From Spinacia oleracea (lineage: Eukaryota > Streptophyta > Magnoliopsida > Caryophyllales > Amaranthaceae): 64,000 nt of DNA. The notes under the pieces are model-generated. The model did no database searches. It had not been told where the DNA came from and was given only the letters and a program-made list of their open reading frames with translations. The translations under genes were made by a program, and so were the position numbers. The stretch spans positions 4,379,747 through 4,443,746 of the forward strand of contig NC_079488.1 of NCBI RefSeq assembly GCF_020520425.1, read 5' to 3'. This document shows, one piece after another, positions 24,296 through 38,800 of the stretch; the stretch's first letter is position 1; each line of letters begins with the position of its first letter.

Positions 24296-25247
24296 CCCCC
24301 GGTCCTGACATTTTGAGGGTCCTAGGCTAAATAATGGATTAGGGCCCCTTCCGAAATTATACGTTTTAACTGAAATAATATTTTTTTTTTGTTAAATCCA
24401 TTACATTGTTGGATTCAAATCAATAAAAAATTATTATATCTCCTTTGCAGGATCCTAAAATTCAAAATCATGTTCTGGTCTATCTCTTGAAATATTTCAA
24501 TAAAATTAATACTTACTTAATTACTCCGTACAATATAATTAATATGCATAAAGAGATTTTTTTTAAAAAATAAAGGTTCATTTTGAGCATATAAAAGTAT
24601 CAGTTAATTTTGTCATCATTAAAATTTGATATTTATTTTAAAACTTATTTACCCATAGTCCATCAAACAAGCATTATTTTCCGCCCACGTATAGTTACAT
24701 CGATTAGAACTGAGTACGAGAAGTCAAATATTATGTACATAAACTCAACGTAAAACTTAATTACCTTGTAAAGGATTAAAGGACAGAGCTAATACAAATA
24801 AAGGGTTTAAATAATTGAGACACTATACGTACAAAGTATTATAAATGAGAAAATTAGTTGCTAAAAAATAAATTTTAATAAAAAATTACATAACAAGCTA
24901 ACAAACACAAAAATAAAAAAATTGACAAAGTTCAAAAAAGGAAAAGAGTTGAGCGAATAAAGGAAGATGGAAGTGAACAAGAAAAATAATGAAGGAACGA
25001 ATAAACAAAAAAATAAAGACATAGAGGGGAGTCGAACCCTTGACCTATGATAGGTATCAAAACTTTAACACCTACTTTTTACCAATGAGCACCTACTTTT
25101 TACCAATGAAGGAAATAACATGTGTATTTAATGTGTTGTTTATTACTAGTACTAATTTACTGGACATGCTATAATTTTGGGCCCCTTTCCGCCTTGGGCC
25201 CTAGGCGGTCGCACCCCTCGCCTACCCCCTAGAGTCGGGCCTGTTGC
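24296..25247. mobile_element. Candidate TIR element with GGGCCC-rich ends
   Basis: The left part has GGTCCTGACATTTTGAGGG, CCTAGGC and GGGCCCCTTCCGAAATTATA. The right part has the inverted counterparts TATAATTTTGGGCCCCTTTCC, GGGCCCTAGGCGG and GAGTCGGGCC. These mirror-image words suggest a decayed terminal-inverted-repeat element of about 950 bp. The class is not certain and no transposase is seen. A tRNA-like segment lies inside it. Confidence 0.4.
25026..25110 (-). other. tRNA-like segment with 20-bp duplication
   Basis: On the minus strand GCTCATTGGTAAAAAGTAGG resembles a Pol III A box, and GGGTTCGACTCCCC is a perfect B-box/T-loop form at the right distance. The A-box part CACCTACTTTTTACCAATGA is duplicated in tandem (about 25069-25109). 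No complete cloverleaf can be built, so it is a tRNA pseudogene or SINE-like piece rather than a tRNA gene. Confidence 0.35.
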
Positions 25248-25353
25248 CAACGGGCAATGGCTAAATGAAAAAACAATGAAGAAACACACAACTACACAAG
25301 TTCAAGCCCTAAGTGTACATGAAAAAAGACACAAGTTCAAGCCCAAAGTGTAA

Positions 25354-25527
25354 CTTTTTTTGTGTTAGCACCCGGTTCACCCTTAGGGTAAATTCGAATT
25401 CTGGAAGAGTTTTGGGTGGATAGGTTCCAGTCTCCTCCCAATTATTATTGCGGGGGATCGAATACGGGATCCTCCCTACCGAGTTCAGCCTCAATCACCA
25501 CTAAACCAACAGACAATTGGTATAATT
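25354..25527 (-). mobile_element. tRNA-derived SINE
   Basis: It shares GGTTCACCCTTAGGGT-like, GGGGGATCGAA and GTTCAGCCTCAATCA blocks with the SINE at 15154-15313, so both belong to one family. The direct repeat CAAAGTGTAA at 25344-25353 and 25528-25537 is the target duplication. The T-run at the left is its A-tail on the minus strand. Confidence 0.65.
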
Positions 25528-25537
25528 CAAAGTGTAA

Positions 25538-26008
25538 TAATATATCTTGAAAGATGGTGCACCCGGAGTATTATGCTTGATCAATCTTTTCTGTCGCTAA
25601 GTCAATTTACTTTACTTTGTTACCTAGTATGAAATATTAAATTGTCAATTTGTAAGGTGTTATCCACAATTAATCCTATGTGTTCGAGTTTTTGGATATT
25701 TTAAAATTTTGGGTAAGTTTGGCTTATTTTTGGATTTAACTTTGAGATTTTTTTTTTTGGATTTTAAGTTTTTTGGATTAATTAAAATAATTAAATTATA
25801 ATTAATGGTTATATGATGTTATTAGTGGACTAATTTAATGTGATACTAAGGTAGCAATCAATTGTTAGAAATGTAGGTAATAATTGTCAAGTTTTAATGA
25901 TTTAGGTAGTACTTGATCTTAATGACAAAAGTTGTGTATTAGTACCTTGATATGGTGCAATATTTATAGAATTGACCATGGAGGAAGTACTACACAATGA
26001 CGACGCCC
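25538..26008. other. AT-rich intergenic with a Stowaway right-end remnant
   Basis: No gene is seen. ATGGAGGAAGTA near 25978-25989 looks like a single Stowaway end without a partner. Confidence 0.4.
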
Positions 26009-26728
26009 ACTGATAGACCTGTCAAATAGGTTAGTCGGGTCAGGTTATAAAAAATTGCTTTCGGGTTTGAGTTTACAAATGCTTGTTCAAGACTCAGAAC
26101 TTTCAGGTTTGGGTTCATTTGTACATCCAACGGGTTGAGAAATTTTTAAATGCGTATTATATTTTCATTAATTTGGTTAACAAAATAAAATAAAAAATAA
26201 GTGCACAAATTAACAAATGTTCATCTACAACTTTATATTTTGTCAAATTCAACCATAAAATGAAGTGTAATTCAAAATTACAACCATATAACACCCAACA
26301 ATATTAACAACAACGTGTTTATTGGGTTGAAAGTTCCTTCTAGTCTCATTTGTTACTATAAGTACACCGACTTCCAATCGGTTGGTAAAAAACGAGTTCG
26401 GTCGGGTTTTGATCCATTACTTTTCGGATTCTTTGGGTTCGGAAAAAATCGGGTTACAGGCAGGGCTGTGAAATTGGGTCATCAGTAGGTTACTGGTCGG
26501 ATATAATTGATTCATGAATAATCGGATAATGTAGTTGTGTGGGGTCATTTAGCTTATGCGGATTGAATGTTTGAACTTTTTTACGGATCATTTCGATTTT
26601 TATCAGAAATTGGTTGGATCGGATCAGTTTTTAACAACCCTAATTACATACAGATCATATACTCTTATTCTAGATCCCAGTCGGATCGAGTCGGTTCGGG
26701 TCAGGTCGGTTTTTTGACAATTCTACCC
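26009..26728. mobile_element. Possible hAT-like element
   Basis: The ends AGACCTGTCAAATAGG and (minus strand) AGAATTGTCAAAAAACC are weakly inverted. Both are followed by GGGTCAGG or CCTGACCC words, and the interior repeats TCGGGTT motifs. No flanking duplication was found, so the limits are tentative. Confidence 0.3.
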
Positions 26729-26891
26729 GCTCATCCTAATCAAGTACTAGTAATAATCATTAATCCCAAAGTTCCTAAAGATAGTAGTATAAACAGAACA
26801 CCAAATCTTTGGTACGGTAGGCATATTCCCAATTTATTTTTGTTATTACTGGTACAGCAGAGAGTGCAGGAGGAAGAAGACACCGGAAAAA
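26729..26891 (+). promoter_or_regulatory. Presumed promoter and 5' UTR of the PQQL-like gene
   Basis: This short interval lies between the possible transposon and the start codon at 26892. It ends in a GA-rich leader (GGAGGAAGAAGACACC) and AAAAAATGG context. No TATA box is evident. Confidence 0.4.
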
Positions 26892-29800
26892 ATGGATTTG
26901 CTGCCGGCAGAGACGCCGGAACTTGCGAAGAAACATGGATTCCGATCACTGAAACTGGTGAACATCGACATGGAGCAGCCGCTCGGTGAAAAACCATACG
27001 GCGTAGACTACGGTAGGCTCGACAATGGCCTCACTTATTACGTTCGATCCAATTCTAAGCCCAAAATGCGCGCTGCTCTTGCTCTCGTCGTCAAGGCTGG
27101 GTCTGTTTTCTTTCTCTCTCCTATTATTTTCTCTTTCAATTTTTTCTCAATTTTAGTTTTACTCAATTGCCGATAATTACTTGATTTTATTTGAAATGCG
27201 GATTGATGGACCTGGAATTTTGGTAGAATGTGTGTGTAAATTGATGCAAAATATTGTGCATTGTGTAAGGATTGCAGCATATCATTTCAGTTGTGGGAAT
27301 TTTTGGGAATTTTAATGGAATTAGTGTGTAAATGATGCACAATATCCTATTTTAGTATTTTCTCTTCCAATTATTTCTCAATTTCAGTTTTAAGCAATTG
27401 CCGATAATTACTTGGTTTTATTTGAAATGCGGATTGATGGACCTGGAATTTTGGTAGAATTTGTGTGTAAATTGATGCAAAATATTGTGCATTGTGTAAG
27501 GATTGCAGCATATCATTTCAGTTGTGTGAAATTTTCGAAATTTCAATGGAATTTTTGTGTAAATAAATGATGCAAAATATCCTATTTTCTCCTCCAATTC
27601 TTTCTCAATTTTAGTTTTGCGCAATTGCCGATAATTACTTGATTTTATTTGAAATGCGGATTGATGAACCTGGAATTTTGGTAGAGTTTGTGTGTAAATT
27701 GATGCAAAATACTGCGCGTTGTGTAAGGATTGCAAGATATCATTTCATTTGTGTGAAATTTTCGGAATTTTAATGGCACAATATTCTTTCTCAATTTCAG
27801 TTTTACGCAATTGCATAATTACTTGATTTTATTTGAATGCAGATTGAAGAACCTGGAATTTTGGTAGCATTTGTGTGTAAATTGATGCAAAATATTGTGC
27901 ATGTGTATGTGTAAGGAATGCAGGATATCATTTGTGTGAATTTTTCGGATTTTTAATGGCATTTGTGTGTAAATGATGCACAATATTGTACATGTGTAAA
28001 GAATGCAAAATATCATTTGTGTCAAATTTAATGTTGACTTTATTTGTATGTAAATTGATAGAGAAATATTATGTAAACTCACTGAATTGGAGTGTATTCC
28101 ATTTATCATCTTTATAGTGTTACAATAGTCCTAATTTAGGTTAGGAAACTAATGTGACTAGATTTGTACATATAATATCCTAAGAGAATTCTATTCTCTA
28201 TCATAAATGATTCGCAAATAATACAAAACATTGTTTGTTATAAATTTTGGAATGTTAATGGAGTTTGTGTGTAAATGATGCATTCATGCGTGATGAGATT
28301 TGTGTGTGCATACAACAATGCCAAAGCCTTAACCTCAATACTCAATAGGATGGGGTCGGCTACATGAACCAAGATTTTATGTCTAACTCCATTCACTTAT
28401 CTTTCATTTTAGGTAATCTGTGGCCTCCCTCAACTTATTTATGTGTCGTATGCCAGAAAAACAACTTATTTATGTGTCAATATTGCAAATTATTAAAGCC
28501 AGTTGTATATTGTTGTCACTCCCTCTGGAATAGAGGAAATGCCATTAACTGATTTTTTCTTTTTTCATTTAGGCAAGCTTTGTATTGTTTTGCTTATCGT
28601 TTTTGTTTTTAATGTTCCCATTGAGAGGAGAGGATCATCATAAAAATACATTTTTCCCTTCAAATTTTCTATGGAAAAAACCATGTAGATCATTGGGACT
28701 TTTCTTGAGTATAGACTCTATCCAATGTGGTTCAACAAAGAAGAGGGATATTATGCTACTGAGAACAGAAGTGGCGGTTTCTTTGGCTTGCTCTTTTGGT
28801 AATTAGTTGGTGTAATGAATTATGTAGAGTTATACTAGTAATGTCTAATGTGCGAGGGTAGGGGGTGCGGGGGAGAGGAGGGGGCGTTTGAAGAAAGAAA
28901 CTGTTGGGCATTGAAGAATACTTAGGGTTATAGGGTGGTCCCCTTTCTCGTGGAGGTCCGTAAACATCTATATTCTATAGGATTGAGAACTAAAGGACTC
29001 TGTCTTTGTGTAGAGTTTTTAAGTCCGAAATTAGCGGTTAACTAATGCCTTTTAACTGTAGTTGACATCTAGCTTTATTTAGGGTTGAATCCAACATGTT
29101 TTCTTGTACACAGCTTGCAAATTGCATTGCCCATTCCCTTAAAAATAAGCAAGTCGAGTTCAAAAGTCTTTGTTTGGGGCCTCAGGCTAATTAAAAAAGG
29201 GAAGAGGCAGGAGTAAAGCAAATAGAAAAAAGTAAAAACACCCTGATCCAGTACCAGACTTTGCCTTTTTGGGTACCCTTCCTCATAATATTGTTGGATA
29301 GGGTCGAAAGAGGTTTTAGGGTGGAGTAGATTCAGTTGATAGTGATGATATGGTTGAATGGGGGCAAGGGCGTTAGCATCTGTTGGGTATATCAGTGTCT
29401 AACACTCTAACTTGCCTCTTTTGAATCTGCTTCTCTCATTCAGGAGGACTCTTGAAGTTAACAAGTAGTCTGTCCCTCTTTTCTTAAAAGCAGAAGATAT
29501 CCATTTAAATGAAGACATATGGTTATCCCTCGTACGTTTAGACTGGGCATCTGATGCTATAAGTGTGGATTTGATTCTTTCAGATAACATAATATGTAAT
29601 TAAGTATTCATAACAATTAACAAGTAATGAACCTCAATCTGAATAGTCCTCTCCTTTTCTTTTTCTTCTTCTCTTTTCTCTGCGTGACTGTGTGAGGGAT
29701 TGTGTTTGTGTCCTTTGTGTCTCTAAAATTGTTGTCCACATTCTGACCATCGGAATTACAGCTCAGTTTTGGAAGAGGAAGATGAAAGAGGAGTTGCTCA

Positions 29801-32800
29801 CATAGTTGAACATCTAGCTTTCAATGCAACTACAAAATATACAAATCATGACATTGTCAAGTTTATGGAAAGCATTGGAGCAGAGTTTGGTGCTTGCCAG
29901 AATGCCATGACTTCAGCCGATGATACTGTTTATGAGCTGTTTGTCCCTGTAGACAAACCAGAGTTATTACCACAGGCTATATCAGTCTTAGCAGAGTTTA
30001 GTAGTGAGGTAGTGTTGTTTTCCTTGTGATTGTGAGGGTAGTTCAAGCAAATTTATTGATATGGTTTGTTTAATGGACAATGCACAATGTAGATTCGGGT
30101 CTCACCAGAAGACTTGGAGAAAGAGAGAGGGGCTGTGATGGAAGAGTATAGGGGAAGCCGAAATGCCAATGGTCGAATGCAGGAATCACATTGGGCTTTG
30201 ATGATGGAAGGTTCTAAGGTATCATTTGAAGTCATTGTTCAGTATAATTAGATCCTATTTACACACTAATATGACTCCCATGTTGCTGTTATATGACGCA
30301 AATATGCAATCTCTGCGATGTGTTGCTTTTCCTTTTATTTTTTGAGCAATGAGTCTCGCTAGCGTTTTTCTTAGTTTACTTTCTATGTGTCTTCAGTGAC
30401 AAGAATTTGGTTATATTTTAAATCATTAAATTTTGATCTTTTTTTTTTTGGTGCGGATGAGCCACAAGGGCAGGGATGAGAATCGATCCCAGGATCACCT
30501 GGAACCGGGATGGAAACTCTAACCAACTGAGCTATCATCACTCTCAAACTTTTGATCTTTTATGTTACGTTATGTTTATTTCTGACTTTGTGTTAGTGTT
30601 TAGGGATGTTCAAAGTATTTTGCCAATATACATTATTAGTCATAATTATTATTCATCTGTTTTACTTGTGTTGCCACTTGCCAACCATACTCACTGGCTT
30701 TCTTTCGAGCTCTGCTTGGCTCCTTTAAATCTGGAGCCAAGCTTAACTAGAGTAACTCTCCAACATTCTAGGCTCATGATTACGCCTAGCTGCAATTGTT
30801 TGAATCGAAAATCTCATGAACCAAACCAAACCATTTTTGTAAGTGCAGATCACTTCCCAACCTTAAGATAAAGAAAACTTGAGCTATAACTTAAACATAA
30901 TGTAATGTATAATTGAAGACCAAAAGAGGAAGAAAGACTATTGCATTAGAAAAGAGAAGAACGATACAAAGCATAAATCAATCCCAATTAAAATTAACAT
31001 TATAAATTTAAGCAAGGGGCTTACATGTAACAATTGATGGTAGCCTTGAGAATGCTTTTGCAAGAGAGCAAAGGGAGAGAGAAAACGGAGGCCAAGTTTT
31101 ACAGAAACGTTTCCCATCCCCCACGGCCCCCACCCCCAGAATTTTATGTAGGTTTATAAGTTTTCAACATACAACAGTCGGTTTTTCTTCAGGTCAGTTA
31201 TCGTGGACACGCAGTTTAAGAAACTTTGTAAAAAATGACCTGGGTGTAAAAAAAAGGTGGATAAGCTGATATAGTAAGAGGAAGAGAGTAAAAAAGTGGA
31301 TGTGTGCAAAAAAAAAGGTGAATCAAATAAGAGGGAGTGAGTGGAAAAGTGTAAGTATGTGGGGGTAAGAATGTAAGACAATAAAAGGGGTTTGCCAAAA
31401 ACTGGGATAAAGTACAAGTGAGTAGAAACAGAACAATGATAAACAGAAAGTGAGTAATAAGAAAAAACAAAGGTACTACTACAAACCATTAATGAATTTG
31501 GCTACAAAAACTATGATATTTACAGTTGCTAAGGGTGCGTTCTATTCACCTGATTTTCACTTATTTTTTCTGAACTTATCTTATTTAAACTTATCTGAAC
31601 TTATTAAAACTTATCAAAACTTATTTTAGTTATAAGTTGTACTTGATCAACCCTTTTTTTTCCTGAACTTATCTGAAATTATCTGAACTTAACTGAACTT
31701 ATCTGAACTTATTTTTCCTGGAATAAGTGGAAATAAGGTGAACAGAACAGGGCCTAATTATGTGGACTCCATGAGATGAAAAAAAGCTTTCTATGACATA
31801 TTTAGAAAAATGTTAAAGTTAGTGACATCTTTTATCATTATAATTGACCTTTCTTTTATGTTACCTCCGTTCCAAAATGTTACGTCAATTTGATTTTTTA
31901 CACTATTCATCTAACGTTGACCATATATTTTTATTAACATATAAAAAGAAATGTGGTTATGTTAAAAGCTGTTAGGATTAGCCTCAATGTACATTCTCAA
32001 AATATCAAACTTTTATAATTTGAGAATATTTTAAAAAAATAGAGATATTAATGGTTAAAGTTGTATGTTGGCAAACCTGAAAGCCAAAATGGTGCAACTA
32101 TTTTGAAACATAGAAATACTAATTTCAGACAAGGGAAAGTTTGTTAGATAAATTCTAATGAAAATAAACATTAGGTAATTATCTGCAGAAAAGGGAAAGT
32201 TTATTTTCATAGAATTAGGTGTCTAATGTTAGTATGTTTTAGTTCAAGCTAGGTATATACAGGGCATTCTTTATAGAGTGTGCTGAGCTTGTTACATAGT
32301 TTTTTCTGTTTGGCATGCATGAAGGAAATTCTGCTTAATTTATTCTCACGTGTGTGTGACTGTGTGAGATCAACACAAATCAGCAATCACGCTATCACAT
32401 TAGAGCACTGTCACCAGATTCGCTAGTATGAGATTGGATACTGGTCCGCAATTCGCTACCTAATTTGCTAAATTAGTCCAAAATTGTACCACTTTCATGT
32501 TATAATTTGCCTTTTCGGTTCGCAGTTGGTGGGGCGATTAAAGAATTAGGTAATACTGCATTAGAGTCATATTTTTTGTGGTTTTTATATGAAAGTAGAC
32601 AATATCAAGACTAATCGTGACATTTGTAAGTAATAAGGCAAAGCCATGATTTTTTCTTAAGTGATAAAAGTTGCCATTGAAAGACCCTTAGCAGCTGATC
32701 CATATCAAAGGGAGTATTAGGGACTGTAATCATCATGTTCTCAAGCTAGTGGATTCACTCATTTAAATCAGGAGGGCTGTATATACAAAAACAATCTTGG

Positions 32801-35800
32801 TTTTAAACCAGCATTAGGACTGAACTTCTGGCTTTTGGTATATTTTAGGATGATCCTTTAGTTGATAGATACTTATGAGAACAGAGCCTATGTGCCCTTT
32901 CAAATCATTTTCTTTTGGCTCGTAGCAAGTCATTACAGACCAGAATATGTTGGCTAATAGATCTAAAATGCCTTGTTATTTTTGCAGTATGCGGAGCGCT
33001 TGCCAATTGGAACGGAAAAAGTTATCCGAACAGTTTCTGCTGCAACCGTGAAGCAGTTCTATAAGAAGTGGTACCATTTACAGCATATGGCATTGATAGC
33101 TGTTGGAGACTTTCCCAGCACAGAGGTTTTACTTATAATTAATCTAAAGATATCTCCAAGTAAGCAAATAATCTGTGTTAGCTAAATCAGACTCTCCCTC
33201 TGTCTTTCCTTATCATGCAGGGTGTAGTTGAATTGATAAGGGTGCACTTTGGACAGAAAAGTTCATCTCATGAACCTCCGGATATACCTAATTTTCCAGT
33301 TCCATCGCATGACGAGCCGCGTTTTTCATGTTTCATTGAATCTGAAGCTGCTGGGGTAAGCATTGAGATTTTCTGTTGGTGCATTGAGGATCAAGATTTT
33401 TCTTTCTTACCTTTTGCATTGTTTGTCTTAGTCTGCAGTAATGATCAGCTGTAAAAGGCCATCACAAGAGCTAAAGACTATAAAGGACTACAGGGATTTG
33501 CTTGTGGAGTCCTTGTTCCTTCTAGCATTAAACCAGAGACTGTTCAAAGTTTCTCGTAGGAGAGACCCACCTTTTCATTCTTGCTCTGCTGCGGCGGATG
33601 ATCTAGTATATCCAATTAAAGCTTATATAATGACTTCATCTTGTAAAGAGAATGGAACAATTGAAGCTTTGGAGGCGATGCTCATGGAGGTGTGGTAAAT
33701 TCTTGGTGCCAGTTTGAGTTTTGTTAACTATTTTGGTTGTTGATGCTTAATTTTTTTTTTTTCCAGCTTGCAAGGATTCACCTGCATGGATTTTCAGAGC
33801 GTGAAATATCCATTGTTCGGGCTTTACTATTATCTGGGATTGAATCTGCTTATCTGGAGCGTGATCAAATACAATCAACCAGCTTAAGGGATGAATATGT
33901 GCAGGTTAGTTTATATACTCAGTACTTTTTTTGTAAGATGTTCAGTAGGTGTTTATGGAAAGGAAAGCTCTTACTTAGGCTTATCTTGCCCCTCCCTTTT
34001 TTCCTATCTCTTTCAGCACTTTCTCTGCAATGAACCTGTTGTTGGAATTGAATTTGAGGCACAACTTCAAAAAACTCTTCTACCATGTACGTATCTTTTT
34101 AGAAATGCAATCAAGAACTCCTGCATTTACTCTCATCAACTGTGCTGTTAATCTATTATGATTATTTGTAGCTATATCTGTGGCTGAGGTAGCCACATAT
34201 GCTCAGAAGTTTTGCACGACATGCAATTGCGTCATTAAGGCAATTGAGCCTCAGGCTACTGTAACTTTAGATGACCTCAAAAATGCTGTGGCAAAAATCA
34301 CCTGCCTTGAGGAAGGAGGAAACATCTCGGCTTGGGATGAAGAGCAAGTTCCTGAAGAAATAGTTACTATTAAGCCAAGTTCTGGGTAATTTCTAGTCTC
34401 TTAAAATAGCTGGATTATTTTGAATTTTTCTATTTGGTTCCCTGGTTAGGTTTGTGTTCATCTCTTACCAAGATCTGTTGCTTGACTTTGCAATGATCAA
34501 GATTTGAATTTTTTCGTTTTCTTTACCTTTTTTTTTTATATAAGATGCATTTGGTTCAAGCAAAAGACTACCATGTAGTTTGGAAGTGTGAATGCTGTGT
34601 GAATTACATCTGAATGTTAAATATCCTGTTCCCTCTCTCCCCAAATAATCTTCCTGTTTGTTTTTTGCAATGTTTTAATTAGTCCTCTTTCTCTTCAGTT
34701 CGTTAGTCGTTCAGGATCTTTGGATAAACTCACTTGTAAGATATTATGTGCTTCTTAATCTGTTTGAAAGGCTCATCTAACGATTGGTGTTCTTCTGTTT
34801 CTTTCTTTTATCTTTTACTGGAGTATCTGGCTGTAATTATGTTCAAGTTTTTCATTCATTTATTGTTGATCATCTTTGTGTGTCAGAATATTCATTTTCT
34901 TGGAATCCTGACTTAAGGAGAAATGCTCATTATTGGAAATTGGAGTATGTTAGTTAATTGCCAGGCTTGCTTGATTTATTTTCGTTAAGGCATTATCCTC
35001 CTATATCCTAGATTCCTAGATATGTTAGTTATTTGTTTACTGGAGTATGTTAGTTAGTTGAAGAGGACGAAGGGAGCTCTCTAAGGAATAATCCTCCTAT
35101 ATCTCTCTTTTAAAGTAACAAAATTTTCTCCTTAGCTACTTTTTCCTTCCATTATCTTTTTAATGTGTCTTCAGGAAGCAATCAATCTTTTTGTATTGAC
35201 TGATTGGAAATTAGATTCCATGTCTTAGTTTGTCCAAAACCCTGTCACCTCACCCCCCCCCCCCCCCTCTTCCTTATTGTGTTGTTCCTCCACTGCCTCC
35301 TTTCCGTTTGTACAGCTTTCCTCCATTACTTTCCCAGTCATATCTTAGATGCTTCCCCTGCTATTGTGTCTTCCGTATTCTAGAATGCTTCTCTTGCCAT
35401 TCTTCTACTGCCTGAAGTAGATTAATGTTGAATCTGTTGATATGTTTGCTTGTATTTATATTGCTAATTTGCTAAGTCAACAGCTGTTGCGACTTGCGTA
35501 GATGAATTGATCTAGACCTGCTAGTTCTTATAAATATGAAACAGTATTTTACCCACTTTTCTTGGATGATTGTCTGGTTCTCACACAATTAATCTGCAAC
35601 TAAGTTAATACTAGCAGGGGATGTATTGATTGCCTTGCTTGGCTTGTACTTTATGATATCAATCCCTTTCACAGCTCCCCAAGTTATAAAATTTGGAGTT
35701 TCCTTGTGCCTTGTAAGATTTGTATCCGGACTATTCTAAATGGTCTCCGTGTCTGGCTCAGGAGTGTTGATCAGCAGCAAGAATTTGCAGAAATCAACGT

Positions 35801-38800
35801 CACTGAGCTAATTTTATCAAATGGCATGAGAGTTTGCTATAAGTGTACTGACCTCCTTGATGATCAGGTATCATGATTGGCAGGTTTGCTACGTGAACTG
35901 TTTTAGAGATACATTGGCACTTATAGATCTATTGCCTGAAGTCTGTGAAAAAATGAGTCTTTTTCCATCTGTAGGTGAAATAATGTTCATATGTAGTTAA
36001 CAAATTTCGTGTTTGATGCTATGGATGTTATACACATTTATCAGGTTATCTTCCTGAAGATTGTTCAATGTGCTTCGTGCCTTCGTGTGATTTTTTCTGA
36101 TGTTAAACTGGTTTAAATGTTGCGAGTCTTTCAATTAATTGCAACCTAACTTTAATTACCTCCCTACTGGTCATGGTATTCTAAAATTTGTAATATGGTG
36201 TGATATACTGTGTTATGATATATTTGCTACCATATATTCTCATCAAACTCATGTCTGAGCAGGTTCTTATAAGTGGGTGCTCTTATGGAGGTCTTTCAGA
36301 ACTCTCAGAAGCTGATTATATTTCATGTTCCATGGGTTCGACCATTGCTGGTGAACTTGGTAAGTTTGGCCATAAACCATCAGTGCTGATGGACATGCTT
36401 GCTGGTAAGAGGGCTGAGGTTGGAACAAAACTAGGACCATATATGAGAAACTTTTCTGCTGACTGTTCACCAACAGATCTGGAGACTGCACTACAGGTTG
36501 GCTTGGCTCTTCAGAGTTCGGTTTCTTTTGCTTCAGTTTTATTTATATTATGCTGTAGTACTGCATGTTGGTCACAATGAAATGCGTTTCCTGTTAGATG
36601 AACAATGAAATACGAGGGCCTATTTTGATATTGAGTTATGGATCCCTTATTAGCGTAAATTGGAAGGTGGACAGGGTTTGAAAATTTACTATGAGAAGAC
36701 AGTAAGTACCGTGGTAACCCTGTTACGTTCCTTGCCACCCTCAAGTAGTATAAATTTTTTCTACAATCCAATACACTCTTCGCCCTCTTCCCCCGTGGTA
36801 ACAGTGTTAGCTGTATTTCTACAAAATCTAAATCTTATCATTAGAATTAGGGATGGCAATGGGTAGGGTCTGGCTAGGGTCTGGCAATACCCGGACCCGA
36901 ACCCTAATTTTTTTACTATACTCTACCCTTACCCTATATTGTCTAAAATTATAAGACCCTTACCCAGACCCTATGGGTCCGGTAGGGTATGGGTAGAGTC
37001 TAGGGCCTGGAGAGGATTCACATTTCACAGCATTTTATATGGGTCAAATTTCCCTTTCTTCTTTAATTGTCTTTGTGGGCTCATTTTCTTTGTGGATCCA
37101 GCTTGTTTATCAGCTTTTTATGACAAATGTGGAGCCAAGAGAGGAGGAAGTTAAAAAAGTGATGGAAATGGCAGAAGAAGCTGTCCGTGCTCAGGAGAGA
37201 GATCCATATACTGCATTTGAAAACCGTGTGAGGGAGATAAATTATGGAAACTCATACTTCTTTAGGGTATGTTCACAGTATCATTGTATTTGTTGGTTTT
37301 TTGGATGGGTGGTGCGTTAAAATTACTACTGTCTATGTGCAGCCTATCAGAATTAGCGATCTAAAAAGGGTTGATGCTTATAAAGCATGTGAGTATTTCA
37401 GCAACTGTTTCAAAGATCCATCAACTTTTACGGTTGTGATTGTCGGCAATCTTGATCCTGCTACTGCTCGTCCATTGATATTGCAGTACTTGGTAAGCAG
37501 GATTTTCTCAAACTTTCAGCACTCTTAAGAATACAAATGTTTGGCATCAACTGCACTCTTGAACATGCAGGGTGGAATACCAAAGCCTCCTGTCCCAGTT
37601 TTGCAGTTCAGTCGTGATAACCTCAATGGCCTGCCCTTCACTTTCCCTGATAACATAATCAGGTAAGTTTTCTCCGAAATCCAGTACATCAATCTTTATT
37701 AGTTCTACATATGATGAAATCTGGGAAATTATTACCAAGACGAAAATTATTATGTTCCTTTGGGATTGATCTGAAAAGTTTAGGGATGTAATTGCTTCTA
37801 AGAAAATCCTGGGGCTTTGGATTAAAATGTTCTGTTTTATGGGTTTTAAATGGAAATTGAAAACCCCTCGATACTTTCTCTGATTCATTTGGTTGTTGGA
37901 TTCTTGACACCCCTCTTACTTTTTCTTTCCCAATTTCATATTGCTTATCCTAGTTGATTGTTAACTAGTTAAGTACAATAGATGCTTGTGGATCACATGT
38001 CATAATAAGTTGTCTATATTATCCTCAAAGTAAGATGTTATAGGCTTATAGCTGTTGAATAAATAAAGGTGATAAGGTAAGAGCTTTATAATATGTATAT
38101 TAACCTACTTGGCTAGTATGAAAAACATCCAAAGTTAGGCCCGGCGGACACTGTGGAGTAGAGTGAGAATTTTGTTAGAGATTTCCTTATAAGATGTATT
38201 TAGAACATAGAAAAGGTCTCTTATTTACTATATTATATAGAGTGAGAGAACTTAGTAGTTGTTTGGTTAATGTAACTTCTCAAGAAATTGCAAAGTTGCA
38301 AATTCCCAAGTATTTTCTTCATTTCTTAGTAATGCCTAAAAGGCTAAAACTATTTGGCTGACTACAAGAATTACCTACCGTAATTCCTAGGTAATTCCCG
38401 AAGATGTTGCATTTCCTAGGTAGTGCGTTGGTGTATTAAATCTCATTAATAGATAGACCCAAGGAGGAAGAAGGTATGATTTTCAGGATTTTGGTGATTA
38501 TCATGCGTGGGAAAGTGGCTTGGGATGTATTCTTTCAGCCTAAGTCTTACACTTCAACAATCTTCAAAGGCAATTGCAGTGATCACCTTCATTTACTGTG
38601 CTCTTAGTGAAATTCCTGGAGATCAAGTATAAAATATAGTTTCGTTGTTGAAACTTGGAATGCGTCTTTTCTGGCCTCTAAGTGGGTGCATGTTTACTGG
38701 TAATTCCTGGTATTTTATAGGGATATAAGCAGCATTTGTGAAGAGAAAAAACATGCATAACCCCAAAGGATATACAAACACACTGATCTCCAAAGATGTC

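Noticed and set aside
30443-30549. Considered as a functional tRNA gene
   Set aside because: Only the A box is near-perfect; the acceptor stem does not pair, and an A-tail and a 12-bp target duplication identify it as a SINE.
35253-35267. Poly-C run (also at 43071-43086)
   Set aside because: Simple homopolymers in introns without further structure.
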